From contig JAKIWU010000073.1 of the NCBI GenBank assembly GCA_022749905.1, forward strand, positions 1-6,968: a DNA stretch of 6,968 nt, given 5' to 3'. The position numbers and the translations under genes are program-made. The notes beneath the pieces were generated by a model. That model saw only the letters and a list, made by a program, of their open reading frames with translations, was not told where the DNA came from and made no database searches. The number at the start of each line of letters is the position of its first letter. Position 1 is the first letter of the stretch. Shown here piece by piece: positions 1 through 6,655 of the stretch. The DNA is from Thermoplasmata archaeon (GTDB lineage: Archaea; Thermoplasmatota; Thermoplasmata; Lutacidiplasmatales; UBA184).

Positions 1-2676
1 CGGTACATCGAGAGCCTCTCCGCGTACGCGCGGCAGTTCCTCGGCCAGATGGACAAGCCGGACGTCGACGCGATCGAGGGACTCTCCCCGGCGATCGCGA
101 TCGAGCAGCGGGCGGGAAGTCGCAATCCTCGTTCCACCGTCGGGACCGTCACGGAGATCCACGACTACCTGCGACTCCTGTTCGCACGCATCGGCATCCC
201 CCACTGCCCGAACGACGGGGAGGTGATCGCACCGCAGTCGGTCGACCGGATCGCCGAAGCGATCGGCGCCCAGGCCAAGGGAGGCCGCGTCGAGATCCTC
301 GCCCCCGTCGTGAGGGGCAAGAAGGGCGAGTTCCGCGACGTCCTCGAGCGCCTCCGGCGGGATGGGTACCGGCGATTCGTGATCGACGGTGTCGAGGTGA
401 AGATCCCAGGGGCGGAAGTACGGCTCGAGAAGCACAAGAAGCACACGATCGAGGTCGTGCTCGACTCCGTCGACGCCTCCGAGGAGCCTGCGAGGCTCGC
501 CGAGGCCGTGGAGCTCGCCCGGACCCTTGCGGATGGCCTCGTGATCGCGCGCGGACCGAAGGGGGACCGGGCCACGTTCTCGAGCCGACGCGCCTGCCCG
601 GTCTGCGGCTTTTCCATCGAGGAGCTGACGCCTCGGATGTTCTCGTTCAACAATCCGTTCGGAGCCTGCCCCGAGTGCCTGGGGATCGGCGCGACGCTCC
701 ACGTGGACCCGGACCTCGTGATCCCCGATCGGTCGAAGCCGCTCGCGAAGGCGATCGGGATCCTCGGCCTGACACCGGAGTTCGACTCCCTCGAGCGCTT
801 CGGGCGCCTCTTCGGCTACGATCCCCGGCGGCCGGTCCGCGAGCTCTCGGACAAGGGCTGGCACGCGCTCTTCTACGGCAGCGAGCGCTCGATCTCGGGC
901 GCCGGCCGGTGGGGCCACTACTGGTGGAACGGCGGCTGGCTCAAGGAGGGGCTCGCCCCGGCCCTCGAACGGCGGTGGAAAGCGACGAAGAGCGAGCACG
1001 CCAAGGAGTTCTACCTCGGGTTCATGTCGTTCGTACCCTGCCAAAAGTGCCACGGGGACCGGCTGAAGCCGGAGAGTCTCGCGGTCACGGTCCTGGGGCG
1101 ATCGATCGCAGAACTCTCGAAGACCGCCGTGTCCGGCCTTCTGCCGCTCTTTCGGGACCTCGCGCTCTCGGAGCATGATCTGCAGATCGTCGGCCAGGTT
1201 GTGAAAGAGATCCGGGCCCGGCTCGGGTTCCTCGAGAACGTCGGGCTCACCTACCTCACGCTCGACCGAGCCTCCTCCACCCTCTCGGGTGGGGAGGCCG
1301 AGCGGATCGCGCTCGCCACGCAGATCGGGAGCGGTCTCGTCGGCGTCCTCTACATCCTCGACGAGCCCTCGATCGGCCTCCATCCCCGCGACCACGCGCG
1401 CCTCCTCGCGACACTGAAGACGCTCCGCGATCTCGGCAACACGCTCCTCGTGGTCGAGCACGACGAGCAGACGATGCGCGCGTCGGACTGGCTCGTCGAC
1501 CTCGGTCCGGGCGCCGGGCGCGCCGGGGGGGAGCTGCTCTACGAGGGTCCCCCGGACGGGATCGACGGCACGGGCCGGTCGGTCACGGGCGCCTTCCTGA
1601 CCGGACGCCGAGCGATCGGCGTGCCGGCCACGCGCGGCGCCTCCGGGGAGCGGTGGCTCACGATCCACGGTCCACGGGAGAACAACCTCCAGGGCGAGGA
1701 CATCCGCATCCCGCTCGGGAGCCTCGTGGCGATCTCGGGCGTCTCGGGGAGCGGCAAGTCGACCGTGATGCAGGAGATCCTCCACAAGGCCGTGCGAAGG
1801 CATCTCGGACTCGGGCGCGACATTCCCGGGAAGCACGAGTTCATCGAGGGCATCGACCAGATCGATCGCGTCCTCCTCATCGACCAGTCGCCGATCGGAC
1901 GGACCCCGAGGAGCAACCCCGCGACGTACACCGGGCTCATGACCCCGGTGCGGGAGCTCTTCGCGGGCCTGCCCGAGGCGAAAGCGCGCGGGTTCGGGCC
2001 CGGACGCTTCAGCTTCAACGTCGCCGCAGGCCGATGCGAAGCCTGCGAGGGCGACGGCGTGATCCGCTACGAGATGCATTTCCTGCCCGATGTCTACGTC
2101 GCGTGCGAGGAGTGCAAGGGGAAGCGGTACAACGCCGGCACGCTCGAGGTGAAGTTCAAGGGCAAGTCGATCGCCGACGTCCTCGCGATGACCGTCGACG
2201 AGGCACTCGCCTTCTTCGAGAACCATCGGAGGATCGCGAGCCGCCTGAGGCTCCTCGTGGAGGTCGGCCTCGGCTACATCCAGCTCGGCCAGAGCGCGAC
2301 CACGCTCTCGGGAGGCGAGGCCCAGCGAATCAAGATCGCCTTCGAGCTCGCGAAGGTGCCGACGGGCCGGACGCTGTATCTCCTCGACGAACCGACCACG
2401 GGCCTCCACTTCCAGGACGTGGAGAAGCTCCTCGAGGTCCTGTACCGGCTGCGCGAGGGCGGGAACTCCGTCGTCGTGATCGAGCACAACCTCGACGTGC
2501 TGAAATGCGCCGACTGGATCATCGACCTCGGTCCCGAGGGCGGGGACGCAGGCGGCCGCGTGGTCGCCGAGGGCACCCCCGAGGCCGTCGCCCACACGAA
2601 GGGGTCGCACACCGCCCGCTTCCTCGCGCCCCTCCTCCGCCCGTCGGCCCCTGAACTCACGGCCCGCCGGCGATGA
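1..2676 (+). CDS. uvrA: UvrA, excinuclease ABC subunit A (5' end missing)
   Basis: UvrA is the damage-recognising ATPase of bacterial-type nucleotide-excision repair. It acts as a dimer and loads UvrB at lesions. The frame is open from base 1, starting RYIESLSAYARQFL, which corresponds to about residue 52 of E. coli UvrA, so roughly 51 codons including the first Walker A lie off the left edge. The ATG at base 49 is an internal Met, not the start. Numbering from the first codon (891 residues visible): CX2C pairs at C199/C202 and C223/C226, with a further pair at C347/C350; first ABC signature LSGGE 428-432; Walker B with D454/E455; H-loop His487; second Walker A 580-588 with Lys586; second zinc module C679/C682 and C702/C705; second signature 769-773; Walker B D796/E797; His829. 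All catalytic elements in view are intact and the projected length of about 940 is normal. The stop overlaps the uvrC start (ATGA), so translation is probably coupled. The gene is of bacterial type and was presumably acquired by the archaeal lineage. Confidence 0.97.
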   Translation, partial: RYIESLSAYARQFLGQMDKPDVDAIEGLSPAIAIEQRAGSRNPRSTVGTVTEIHDYLRLLFARIGIPHCPNDGEVIAPQSVDRIAEAIGAQAKGGRVEILAPVVRGKKGEFRDVLERLRRDGYRRFVIDGVEVKIPGAEVRLEKHKKHTIEVVLDSVDASEEPARLAEAVELARTLADGLVIARGPKGDRATFSSRRACPVCGFSIEELTPRMFSFNNPFGACPECLGIGATLHVDPDLVIPDRSKPLAKAIGILGLTPEFDSLERFGRLFGYDPRRPVRELSDKGWHALFYGSERSISGAGRWGHYWWNGGWLKEGLAPALERRWKATKSEHAKEFYLGFMSFVPCQKCHGDRLKPESLAVTVLGRSIAELSKTAVSGLLPLFRDLALSEHDLQIVGQVVKEIRARLGFLENVGLTYLTLDRASSTLSGGEAERIALATQIGSGLVGVLYILDEPSIGLHPRDHARLLATLKTLRDLGNTLLVVEHDEQTMRASDWLVDLGPGAGRAGGELLYEGPPDGIDGTGRSVTGAFLTGRRAIGVPATRGASGERWLTIHGPRENNLQGEDIRIPLGSLVAISGVSGSGKSTVMQEILHKAVRRHLGLGRDIPGKHEFIEGIDQIDRVLLIDQSPIGRTPRSNPATYTGLMTPVRELFAGLPEAKARGFGPGRFSFNVAAGRCEACEGDGVIRYEMHFLPDVYVACEECKGKRYNAGTLEVKFKGKSIADVLAMTVDEALAFFENHRRIASRLRLLVEVGLGYIQLGQSATTLSGGEAQRIKIAFELAKVPTGRTLYLLDEPTTGLHFQDVEKLLEVLYRLREGGNSVVVIEHNLDVLKCADWIIDLGPEGGDAGGRVVAEGTPEAVAHTKGSHTARFLAPLLRPSAPELTARRR

Positions 2677-4373
2677 CCGGCGGCGGCGGGCCGCTCCCCG
2701 GTTTCGTCCCCGCGAGCGAGCTGGTCGCGGCGAAGGGAGAGGGGTTCCACACCGGGCCGGACGTTCCCGGCGTCTACCTCTTCCGCAGTGCCCGCGGCGA
2801 GGTCATCTACGTGGGCAAGTCGCGGCACCTCCGGCGCCGGGTCCTCGACCACCTGCGGGCGAAGATCGAGAAGGACGGCAGCATCCTCGCGCAGAGCGCC
2901 TCCGTCGAGTTCGTCCCGACCGTGAGCGAGCGCGAGGCGCTCCTGCTCGAAGCGAGCCTCGTCAAGCAGTACCAGCCGAGGATGAACACGCTCCTCAAGG
3001 ACGACAAGAGCTACCCGTACATCGCGGTCACCGTCGACGAGCGCTACCCGAGGGTGCTCCTCGTGCGGCGGCCCCGCCGCGGCTCGGGGAGCCTCCTCTT
3101 CGGGCCGTACACGAGCGCGCGCGAGGCGCGCTCGGTCCAGAAGCTCCTCTCCGAGACCTTCCAGATCCGCCAGTGCGTGCGGCTTCCGAAGGATGCGTGT
3201 CTCTACTACCACCTCAACCTCTGCACCGCACCCTGCATCGGGGCGGTCACGGACGACGCCTACCACGGCCAGGTCGACCGGGCGATCCGGGTACTGCGCG
3301 GGGAAGGACCGGGTCTGCGTGCCGAGGTCGACGGCGAGATGCGGTCGGCCGCCGGCCGAGAGCTCTTCGAGAGGGCCGCCGTTCTGAGGGACGCCCTCTC
3401 CGGCCTCTCTGCCCTCACCGAGCGCCAACACGTGCTCGGACCGGGCGAGGGCCGGACCGACGTGGTCGCGATCGCCTACCCTACCGATCCCTCGGTCCTG
3501 CGCGTCGCGGTCGGCCTTGTCTCGGTCGCGAACGGAGAGGTGATCGGCACGGAGCCCCACCTCCTGGAGATGCCGGCGGACGACGCGCCAGACGCCGGGG
3601 AGGTGCTCCGGCAGTTCCTTACCCAGTATTACGGGAACCGGCTCGCGCGCCCGAGCCGGATCTACGTGCAAGGTGCGCGCCCGGACGGCATCGAAGAGAC
3701 GGTCGATTGGCTCGAGGGCGATCTCGGAGTCCGGGTCAGCTTCCGCCCCACGGGCCGGCTCGCTTCGCAGGCACGGCTCGCCGAGCGCCTCGCCCGGGCC
3801 CACGTGGACTCGGTGGCGGGCCGCCCCGTGACCCGGGAGGTGCTGCTCGCGCTCCAGAGCCTGCTCGGGCTCCCGACGATCCCGAATCGGATCGAGGGGG
3901 TCGACATCTCGATCCTCCAGGGGTCGCACGCCGTGGGCTCGGTCGTCGTGTTCGAGCGCGGCCGGCCCGCGAAGGCGGAGTACCGGCGCTTCCGGATCCG
4001 GACCGTGGAAGGGATGAACGATTTCGCGATGATCCGGGAGGTCGTCGCGCGGCGGTACGCACGCCGTCTCGCCGAGGAAGAGATCCTTCCCGACCTCCTG
4101 CTCATCGACGGTGGCGCGGGGCAGCTCGCGGCTGCGGGCGACGCCCTCGCCTCGCTCGGGCTCTCGGACCGGATCGCGTCGGCCGGGCTCGCGAAGCGCC
4201 TCGAGGAGGTCTACCTACCCGATCGACGGGAGCCTCTCCATCCGAACCCCAACGCACCGGCGATGCTCCTCTTGCGCGCGGTCCGGGACGAGTCCCACCG
4301 GTTCGCGATCACCTACCACCGGACGCGCCGGCGGATGGCGCTACGGAGCTCGGCCGAAGAGGCGCGCGCCTAG
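2673..4373 (+). CDS. uvrC: UvrC, excinuclease ABC subunit C, lacking the C-terminal HhH domain
   Basis: UvrC is the dual-incision nuclease of UvrABC repair and cuts on both sides of the lesion held by UvrB. The protein has 566 residues. The N-terminal GIY-YIG nuclease (about 28-110) has G33-V-Y35, Y46-V-G48, Arg51 and the metal-binding Glu93. A four-cysteine cluster, C168-x7-C176-x7-C184-x3-C188, matches the UvrC cysteines reported to hold an Fe-S cluster. A UVR (UvrB-binding) motif lies near 215-247. The RNase H-like 5' nuclease (about 400-545) keeps Asp411 (GVDIS), Asp450, Asp479 (LIDGG) and His542 (RDESH), equivalent to E. coli D399, D438, D466 and H538. The protein ends 24 residues after His542. 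Normal UvrC continues for about 60 residues as a double helix-hairpin-helix DNA-binding domain, which is absent. No HhH-like sequence is visible in any frame downstream, so a simple frameshift does not explain it. The start ATG overlaps the uvrA stop by four bases. Confidence 0.95.
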   Translation: MTGGGGPLPGFVPASELVAAKGEGFHTGPDVPGVYLFRSARGEVIYVGKSRHLRRRVLDHLRAKIEKDGSILAQSASVEFVPTVSEREALLLEASLVKQYQPRMNTLLKDDKSYPYIAVTVDERYPRVLLVRRPRRGSGSLLFGPYTSAREARSVQKLLSETFQIRQCVRLPKDACLYYHLNLCTAPCIGAVTDDAYHGQVDRAIRVLRGEGPGLRAEVDGEMRSAAGRELFERAAVLRDALSGLSALTERQHVLGPGEGRTDVVAIAYPTDPSVLRVAVGLVSVANGEVIGTEPHLLEMPADDAPDAGEVLRQFLTQYYGNRLARPSRIYVQGARPDGIEETVDWLEGDLGVRVSFRPTGRLASQARLAERLARAHVDSVAGRPVTREVLLALQSLLGLPTIPNRIEGVDISILQGSHAVGSVVVFERGRPAKAEYRRFRIRTVEGMNDFAMIREVVARRYARRLAEEEILPDLLLIDGGAGQLAAAGDALASLGLSDRIASAGLAKRLEEVYLPDRREPLHPNPNAPAMLLLRAVRDESHRFAITYHRTRRRMALRSSAEEARA

Positions 4374-4377
4374 CGAG

Positions 4378-4396
4378 GCGGCTTACTTCGAGCCGC
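4378..4396. terminator. Small hairpin at the uvrC/psmA convergent junction, possible shared transcript end
   Basis: GCGGCT (4378-4383) can pair with AGCCGC (4391-4396) around a 7-base loop. It sits directly downstream of the uvrC stop and covers the psmA stop codon. Only 9 bases separate the two stops, so both transcripts must end within or beyond this point. A perfect 10-base palindrome, GGCGCGCGCC, also lies at 4361-4370 inside the end of uvrC. There is no T-run on either strand, and archaeal termination normally relies on one, so a real terminator role is only a guess. Confidence 0.22.
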
Positions 4397-5141
4397 GGGC
4401 TGCCTTCTCGGGGGTCCCGATGAACGGGAGGCCCGAGACGCGCCGCGCGACCTCGCTCGGGGCGAGGCGCTTGAGCTCCGTTCCCGGTTCGAGGATCGCG
4501 GCATCGAGGGCCTCGGGCGGGAAGGGGGTTGGCGACCCCTCGGCGACGGCCTGGACAGCGAGCTTGAACGCTGCATCCTCGTTCCGGGCCGGTCCGATCT
4601 TCTCTTCGAGGAAGTCCGCCACGGCGCGGCGGTTGCGGCCGATGGCGTAGGCCTTCCAGCCGATCGTGGCTCCGCTTGGATCGAGTTCGATGAGTCCCGG
4701 GGTGCCGTCGTTCGCGAACCCTCCGAGGAGGAGGGAGACCGCGAAGGGGCGTGTCCCGCCGAACTGCGTGAACTGTTGGAGGTGGGTGCCGAGCGCGTGG
4801 CCGAGCAAGGTGTAGGGTGCAGCCTCGCCGAAGGTGATCCGGTGCCGCTGCGCCTCGAGCCGGAGGAACTCGACGAGGACCCTCGAGTCGGCGATGAGGC
4901 CGGCGGTCACGCAGCCGAGCCCGGGATCGATCGCGAAGCTCTTCTCGATCGAGCCTGCTTCGGCGAGCGAGCTCACCGGGAGGTTCCGGTACGCGACGAA
5001 CACGATCCCGGGGTCGTAGGTGACGGCGACGGCCGTCCCGCCCATCTGGATCGCTTGCAGCGCGTACTCGACCTGGAAGAGGCGTCCATCCGGCGAAAAG
5101 ACGGTGCTGGCTCGATCGTAGGCCATCTGGCCTGGTTGCAT
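4383..5141 (-). CDS. psmA: 20S proteasome alpha subunit
   Basis: This forms the outer heptameric rings of the archaeal 20S proteasome, gating substrate entry and docking the PAN or Cdc48-type ATPase; it is not itself proteolytic. From the ATG at 5141 the protein has 252 residues and begins MQPGQMAYDR, colinear with Thermoplasma alpha. The gate segment is retained (Tyr8-Asp9-Arg10, Pro17, Gly19), followed by LFQVEYA. Lys67 in GSIEK matches the conserved pocket lysine (K66 in Thermoplasma) that receives the HbYX tail of the ATPase. Other family motifs are GLIADSRVLV and TQFGGTRPF. In-frame GTG codons at 5147 and 5156 are alternative starts; a GGTGG lies 5 bases before the GTG at 5147. Oddities: the usual YAREAVKRG reads YALQAIQMG, the usual ADKR stretch reads AYRNL, and about 17 residues extend past the normal C-terminus. 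The gene is alone, not in an exosome/SBDS cluster. It could be a divergent second alpha paralogue. No beta subunit is in view. Confidence 0.93.
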   Translation of the reverse strand: MQPGQMAYDRASTVFSPDGRLFQVEYALQAIQMGGTAVAVTYDPGIVFVAYRNLPVSSLAEAGSIEKSFAIDPGLGCVTAGLIADSRVLVEFLRLEAQRHRITFGEAAPYTLLGHALGTHLQQFTQFGGTRPFAVSLLLGGFANDGTPGLIELDPSGATIGWKAYAIGRNRRAVADFLEEKIGPARNEDAAFKLAVQAVAEGSPTPFPPEALDAAILEPGTELKRLAPSEVARRVSGLPFIGTPEKAARGSK

Positions 5142-5152
5142 CTCCACGGTGT

Positions 5153-5157
5153 CCACC
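5153..5157 (-). promoter_or_regulatory. Possible Shine-Dalgarno-like GGTGG of psmA
   Basis: On the minus strand GGTGG precedes the candidate GTG start at 5147 by 5 bases and the ATG at 5141 by 11 bases. It could pair partly with the CACCUCC end of archaeal 16S rRNA. The spacing favours the GTG at 5147, whereas alignment with Thermoplasma favours the ATG. Leaderless translation, common in archaea, would make this motif irrelevant. Confidence 0.28.
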
Positions 5158-5189
5158 CTTCTTGGCGGGCGCGGTCAGGTGGGTCGTGG

Positions 5190-5196
5190 ATTTGAA
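5190..5196 (-). promoter_or_regulatory. Weak TATA-like island upstream of psmA
   Basis: Read on the minus strand this is TTCAAAT, one of the few AT-rich stretches in the intergenic region. If it acts as a TATA box about 26 bases upstream of transcription start, the start would fall near 5165-5168, giving a leader of about 10-27 bases. It does not match the archaeal TATA consensus well and I see no clear purine-rich BRE before it. It is embedded in a string that also resembles a tRNA T-loop; that reading is discussed and rejected separately. Confidence 0.2.
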
Positions 5197-5267
5197 CCTG
5201 TGCCACCCGCTTGCGTCGGGGCCACGTGGTGGGAAGCGAGGCGGCGGGAGCCGGAAGCGATCGATTC

Positions 5268-5319
5268 TCGCGGAAGCTCCCCCGCGAACGGTTCGGACCA
5301 AATTGGCCTTCGGCGAACC
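5268..5319. promoter_or_regulatory. Cluster of short inverted repeats in the psmA/radical SAM divergent region
   Basis: Several dyads are packed together. TCGCGG (5268-5273) pairs with CCGCGA (5282-5287). CGAAC-G-GTTCG (5285-5295) is an 11-base inverted repeat. GGTTCG (5290-5295) can alternatively pair with CGAACC (5314-5319). CCAA-A-TTGG (5298-5306) is a 9-base dyad and the most AT-rich point. The last is placed about where a TATA/operator would lie for the radical SAM gene starting at 5349. The cluster could be a regulator-binding site or mutually exclusive RNA hairpins. Short dyads are common by chance in G+C-rich DNA, so confidence is low. Confidence 0.25.
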
Positions 5320-5336
5320 CTCAAGTGCCGCTGGTC

Positions 5337-5341
5337 GGTGG
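5337..5341 (+). promoter_or_regulatory. Shine-Dalgarno-like GGTGG deciding the radical SAM start
   Basis: GGTGG lies 7 bases before the GTG at 5349. The same pentamer precedes the psmA start region on the other strand. Its spacing supports GTG 5349 as the start rather than the in-frame ATG at 5385 or the far upstream codons around 5211, whose translation does not look like part of the protein family. Confidence 0.4.
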
Positions 5342-5348
5342 TCCGAGT

Positions 5349-6488
5349 GTGAAAGGCGGACCGTCCGCGCTCCACCTGCTCCCGATGGCCTCGAGCTACC
5401 GGGGGACGCTCTCGCCTGCGTGCACGCAGTGTGCGGAGGGCAAGAAGATGGTCCTGTTCGTGAGCGGGCTCTGCCGCTTCCGATGCTTCTACTGTCCGGT
5501 CTCCGAACGCCGCAACCAGAAGGACGACACCTACGCGAATGAGCGGCGGGTGACGCGCGATCAAGATGTGCTCGACGAGGCCCGAGCGATCGGGGCGACC
5601 GGCACGGGCATCACGGGCGGCGATCCCCTCGGCGTGTTCGACCGGACCCTCCACTACGTCACGCTCCTGAAGCGGGAGTTCGGCCCTTCGCACCACATCC
5701 ATCTCTACACGCACGAGCCGAACCCCGAGAAGCTCCGGCAGCTCGCCGAGGCGGGTCTCGACGAGTTCCGCCTGCACATCCCCCACTACCTGTGGGGGCC
5801 GCTCGCGACCGGCGGGGATGCGTACCGCTCCGTCCTGGAAGCAGCCCCGGAGTGGGGGATCCGTCGCGGCGTGGAGATCCCCGTGCTCCCGGAAAAGGAG
5901 CGCGAGCTGCGGCGCCTCTTGCGCGCCCTCGATAGGATCGGGGTCGACTTTGTGAACCTCAACGAGCTCGAATTCTCCGAAACGAACGAAGGGAAGATGC
6001 GGGGGCGTGGGTACGCTCTCGACCGCCGAGGCGGATGGGGGGTCGATGGGAGCCGTTCCGTCGCCGAGCGCGTCGTCCGGGACTTGCGTCTCACCATGCC
6101 CGTCCACTACTGCTCCTCCCGGTTCAAGGATGGCGTCCAGCTGAAGCACCGCCTTCTGCGCCGTATCGAGCGGTCGAGTCCGTCGTTCGCCGAATCGACG
6201 GGAGAGGGCACGATCGTGTTCGGCGTCGTGGAGGGGCCCGCGGGGACCGACCTCGGTCGCCTCGGCCGGCGACTGGCGAGACTGGCTCGGGTCCGTCAGG
6301 GCGAGTATCGGGTCGACGCGGTGCGGGGACGGATCGAGCTCGGCGTTCGGCCCCTCCGACGGATCGCGCGCGGGCTCGATTGGCCCGCCTTCGAGGTCGA
6401 GGAGTATCCGACAGCGGACGCACTCGAGGTCGAGCGCACCCCCCTCAACCGGGCTGCCTTCCCCGGACCCCCGGGCGGCGGAACGTAA
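5349..6488 (+). CDS. Uncharacterised archaeal radical SAM protein (COG2108-like, related to pyruvate formate-lyase activating enzyme)
   Basis: Radical SAM enzymes use a [4Fe-4S] cluster to cleave S-adenosylmethionine and start radical chemistry; the substrate here is unknown. With the GTG start the protein has 379 residues. The cluster motif CX3CX2C is Cys42-Cys46-Cys49 (GLCRFRCFYCP). TGGDP at 89-93 fits the SAM-binding GGE-like motif. A second pair, Cys25/Cys28 (ACTQC), lies just before the first strand and is not part of the canonical motif. A late block with His253, Cys255 (HYCSSRFKDG) followed by QLKHRLLRR looks conserved and could hold a further ligand. Residues about 285-379 form an unrecognised C-terminal domain. 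From memory, the phrase MVLFVSGLC and the late Cys block match the archaeal family COG2108; I cannot verify this here. No signal peptide or membrane segment is visible. The gene runs divergently from psmA, and its 3' end overlaps a small antisense gene for 193 bases. An ATG at 5385 is an alternative start. Confidence 0.9.
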   Translation: MKGGPSALHLLPMASSYRGTLSPACTQCAEGKKMVLFVSGLCRFRCFYCPVSERRNQKDDTYANERRVTRDQDVLDEARAIGATGTGITGGDPLGVFDRTLHYVTLLKREFGPSHHIHLYTHEPNPEKLRQLAEAGLDEFRLHIPHYLWGPLATGGDAYRSVLEAAPEWGIRRGVEIPVLPEKERELRRLLRALDRIGVDFVNLNELEFSETNEGKMRGRGYALDRRGGWGVDGSRSVAERVVRDLRLTMPVHYCSSRFKDGVQLKHRLLRRIERSSPSFAESTGEGTIVFGVVEGPAGTDLGRLGRRLARLARVRQGEYRVDAVRGRIELGVRPLRRIARGLDWPAFEVEEYPTADALEVERTPLNRAAFPGPPGGGT

Positions 6489-6655
6489 CCCTCGTCGCAC
6501 TCGTGGCCCCCGAAGGTCAGATACTGCGCATCACCGCGTCGGTGCTTGATCGAGCACGGCCCCCAGCCTCGGTCCTCCGCGCCGTACCACATGGGACAAT
6601 CCCGGCAATGCAGGATCGCCTCGACAGAGGCCTTACCGGCGCGCAGGCGGGTCAC
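6296..6655 (-). CDS. Small four-cysteine protein, unknown function, coupled to folD
   Basis: I do not recognise a named family. Starting at the GTG at 6655 the frame encodes 119 residues. The first 57 look like a compact metal-binding protein: Cys17-x2-Cys20, Cys34 in GWGPCSIKH, and Cys53 in GGHECDEGY, with His38 and His51 as extra candidate ligands. Four spaced cysteines suggest one zinc or an Fe-S cluster; this is inference. The start is supported by a GTGA overlap with the folD stop, implying translational coupling; a GAGG lies 10 bases upstream. Residues 58-119 are Arg/Ser/Pro-rich, low in complexity and lie entirely antisense to the end of the radical SAM gene. This tail may be non-conserved read-through produced because the opposite strand lacks stops. 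The folded part would then end at about residue 57, exactly where the radical SAM stop begins. The unusually patterned first half and the coupling argue for a real gene; the true 3' extent is uncertain. Confidence 0.65.
   Translation of the reverse strand: MTRLRAGKASVEAILHCRDCPMWYGAEDRGWGPCSIKHRRGDAQYLTFGGHECDEGYVPPPGGPGKAARLRGVRSTSSASAVGYSSTSKAGQSSPRAIRRRGRTPSSIRPRTASTRYSP

Noticed and set aside
1653..2654. Plus-strand 333-codon frame inside uvrA
   Set aside because: Extremely Arg-rich, out of phase with the conserved UvrA motifs, and explained by G+C-rich third positions.
2274..3929. Long minus-strand open frame (551 codons) across the uvrA/uvrC junction
   Set aside because: It is antisense to two genes with clear catalytic motifs, its translation is Arg/Asp/Pro-rich with no recognisable domain, and it arises because G+C-rich codon use removes stops on the opposite strand.
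3173..4423. Plus-strand open frame overlapping most of uvrC in another phase
   Set aside because: Arg/Gly/Pro-rich translation without domains, overlapping the UvrC nuclease whose catalytic residues are intact in the correct frame.
5188..5198. tRNA T-loop (B-box) match GGTTCAAATCC on the minus strand, suggesting a tRNA gene or an integration-site remnant
   Set aside because: The T-stem does not pair: only the two inner G-C pairs form and the outer three positions mismatch. No matching acceptor strand, D-arm or anticodon arm was found upstream on the minus strand. A chance match or tiny remnant is more likely; a tRNA covariance-model scan would settle it.
5211..5348. N-terminal extension of the radical SAM protein from an upstream in-frame start
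   Set aside because: The extra residues show no conservation-like pattern, would use up the only divergent promoter space, and a GGTGG at good spacing precedes the GTG at 5349.
5175..6500. Minus-strand open frame of 441 codons covering the whole radical SAM gene
   Set aside because: Same explanation: an antisense shadow of a well-supported gene, with low-complexity translation and no family motif.
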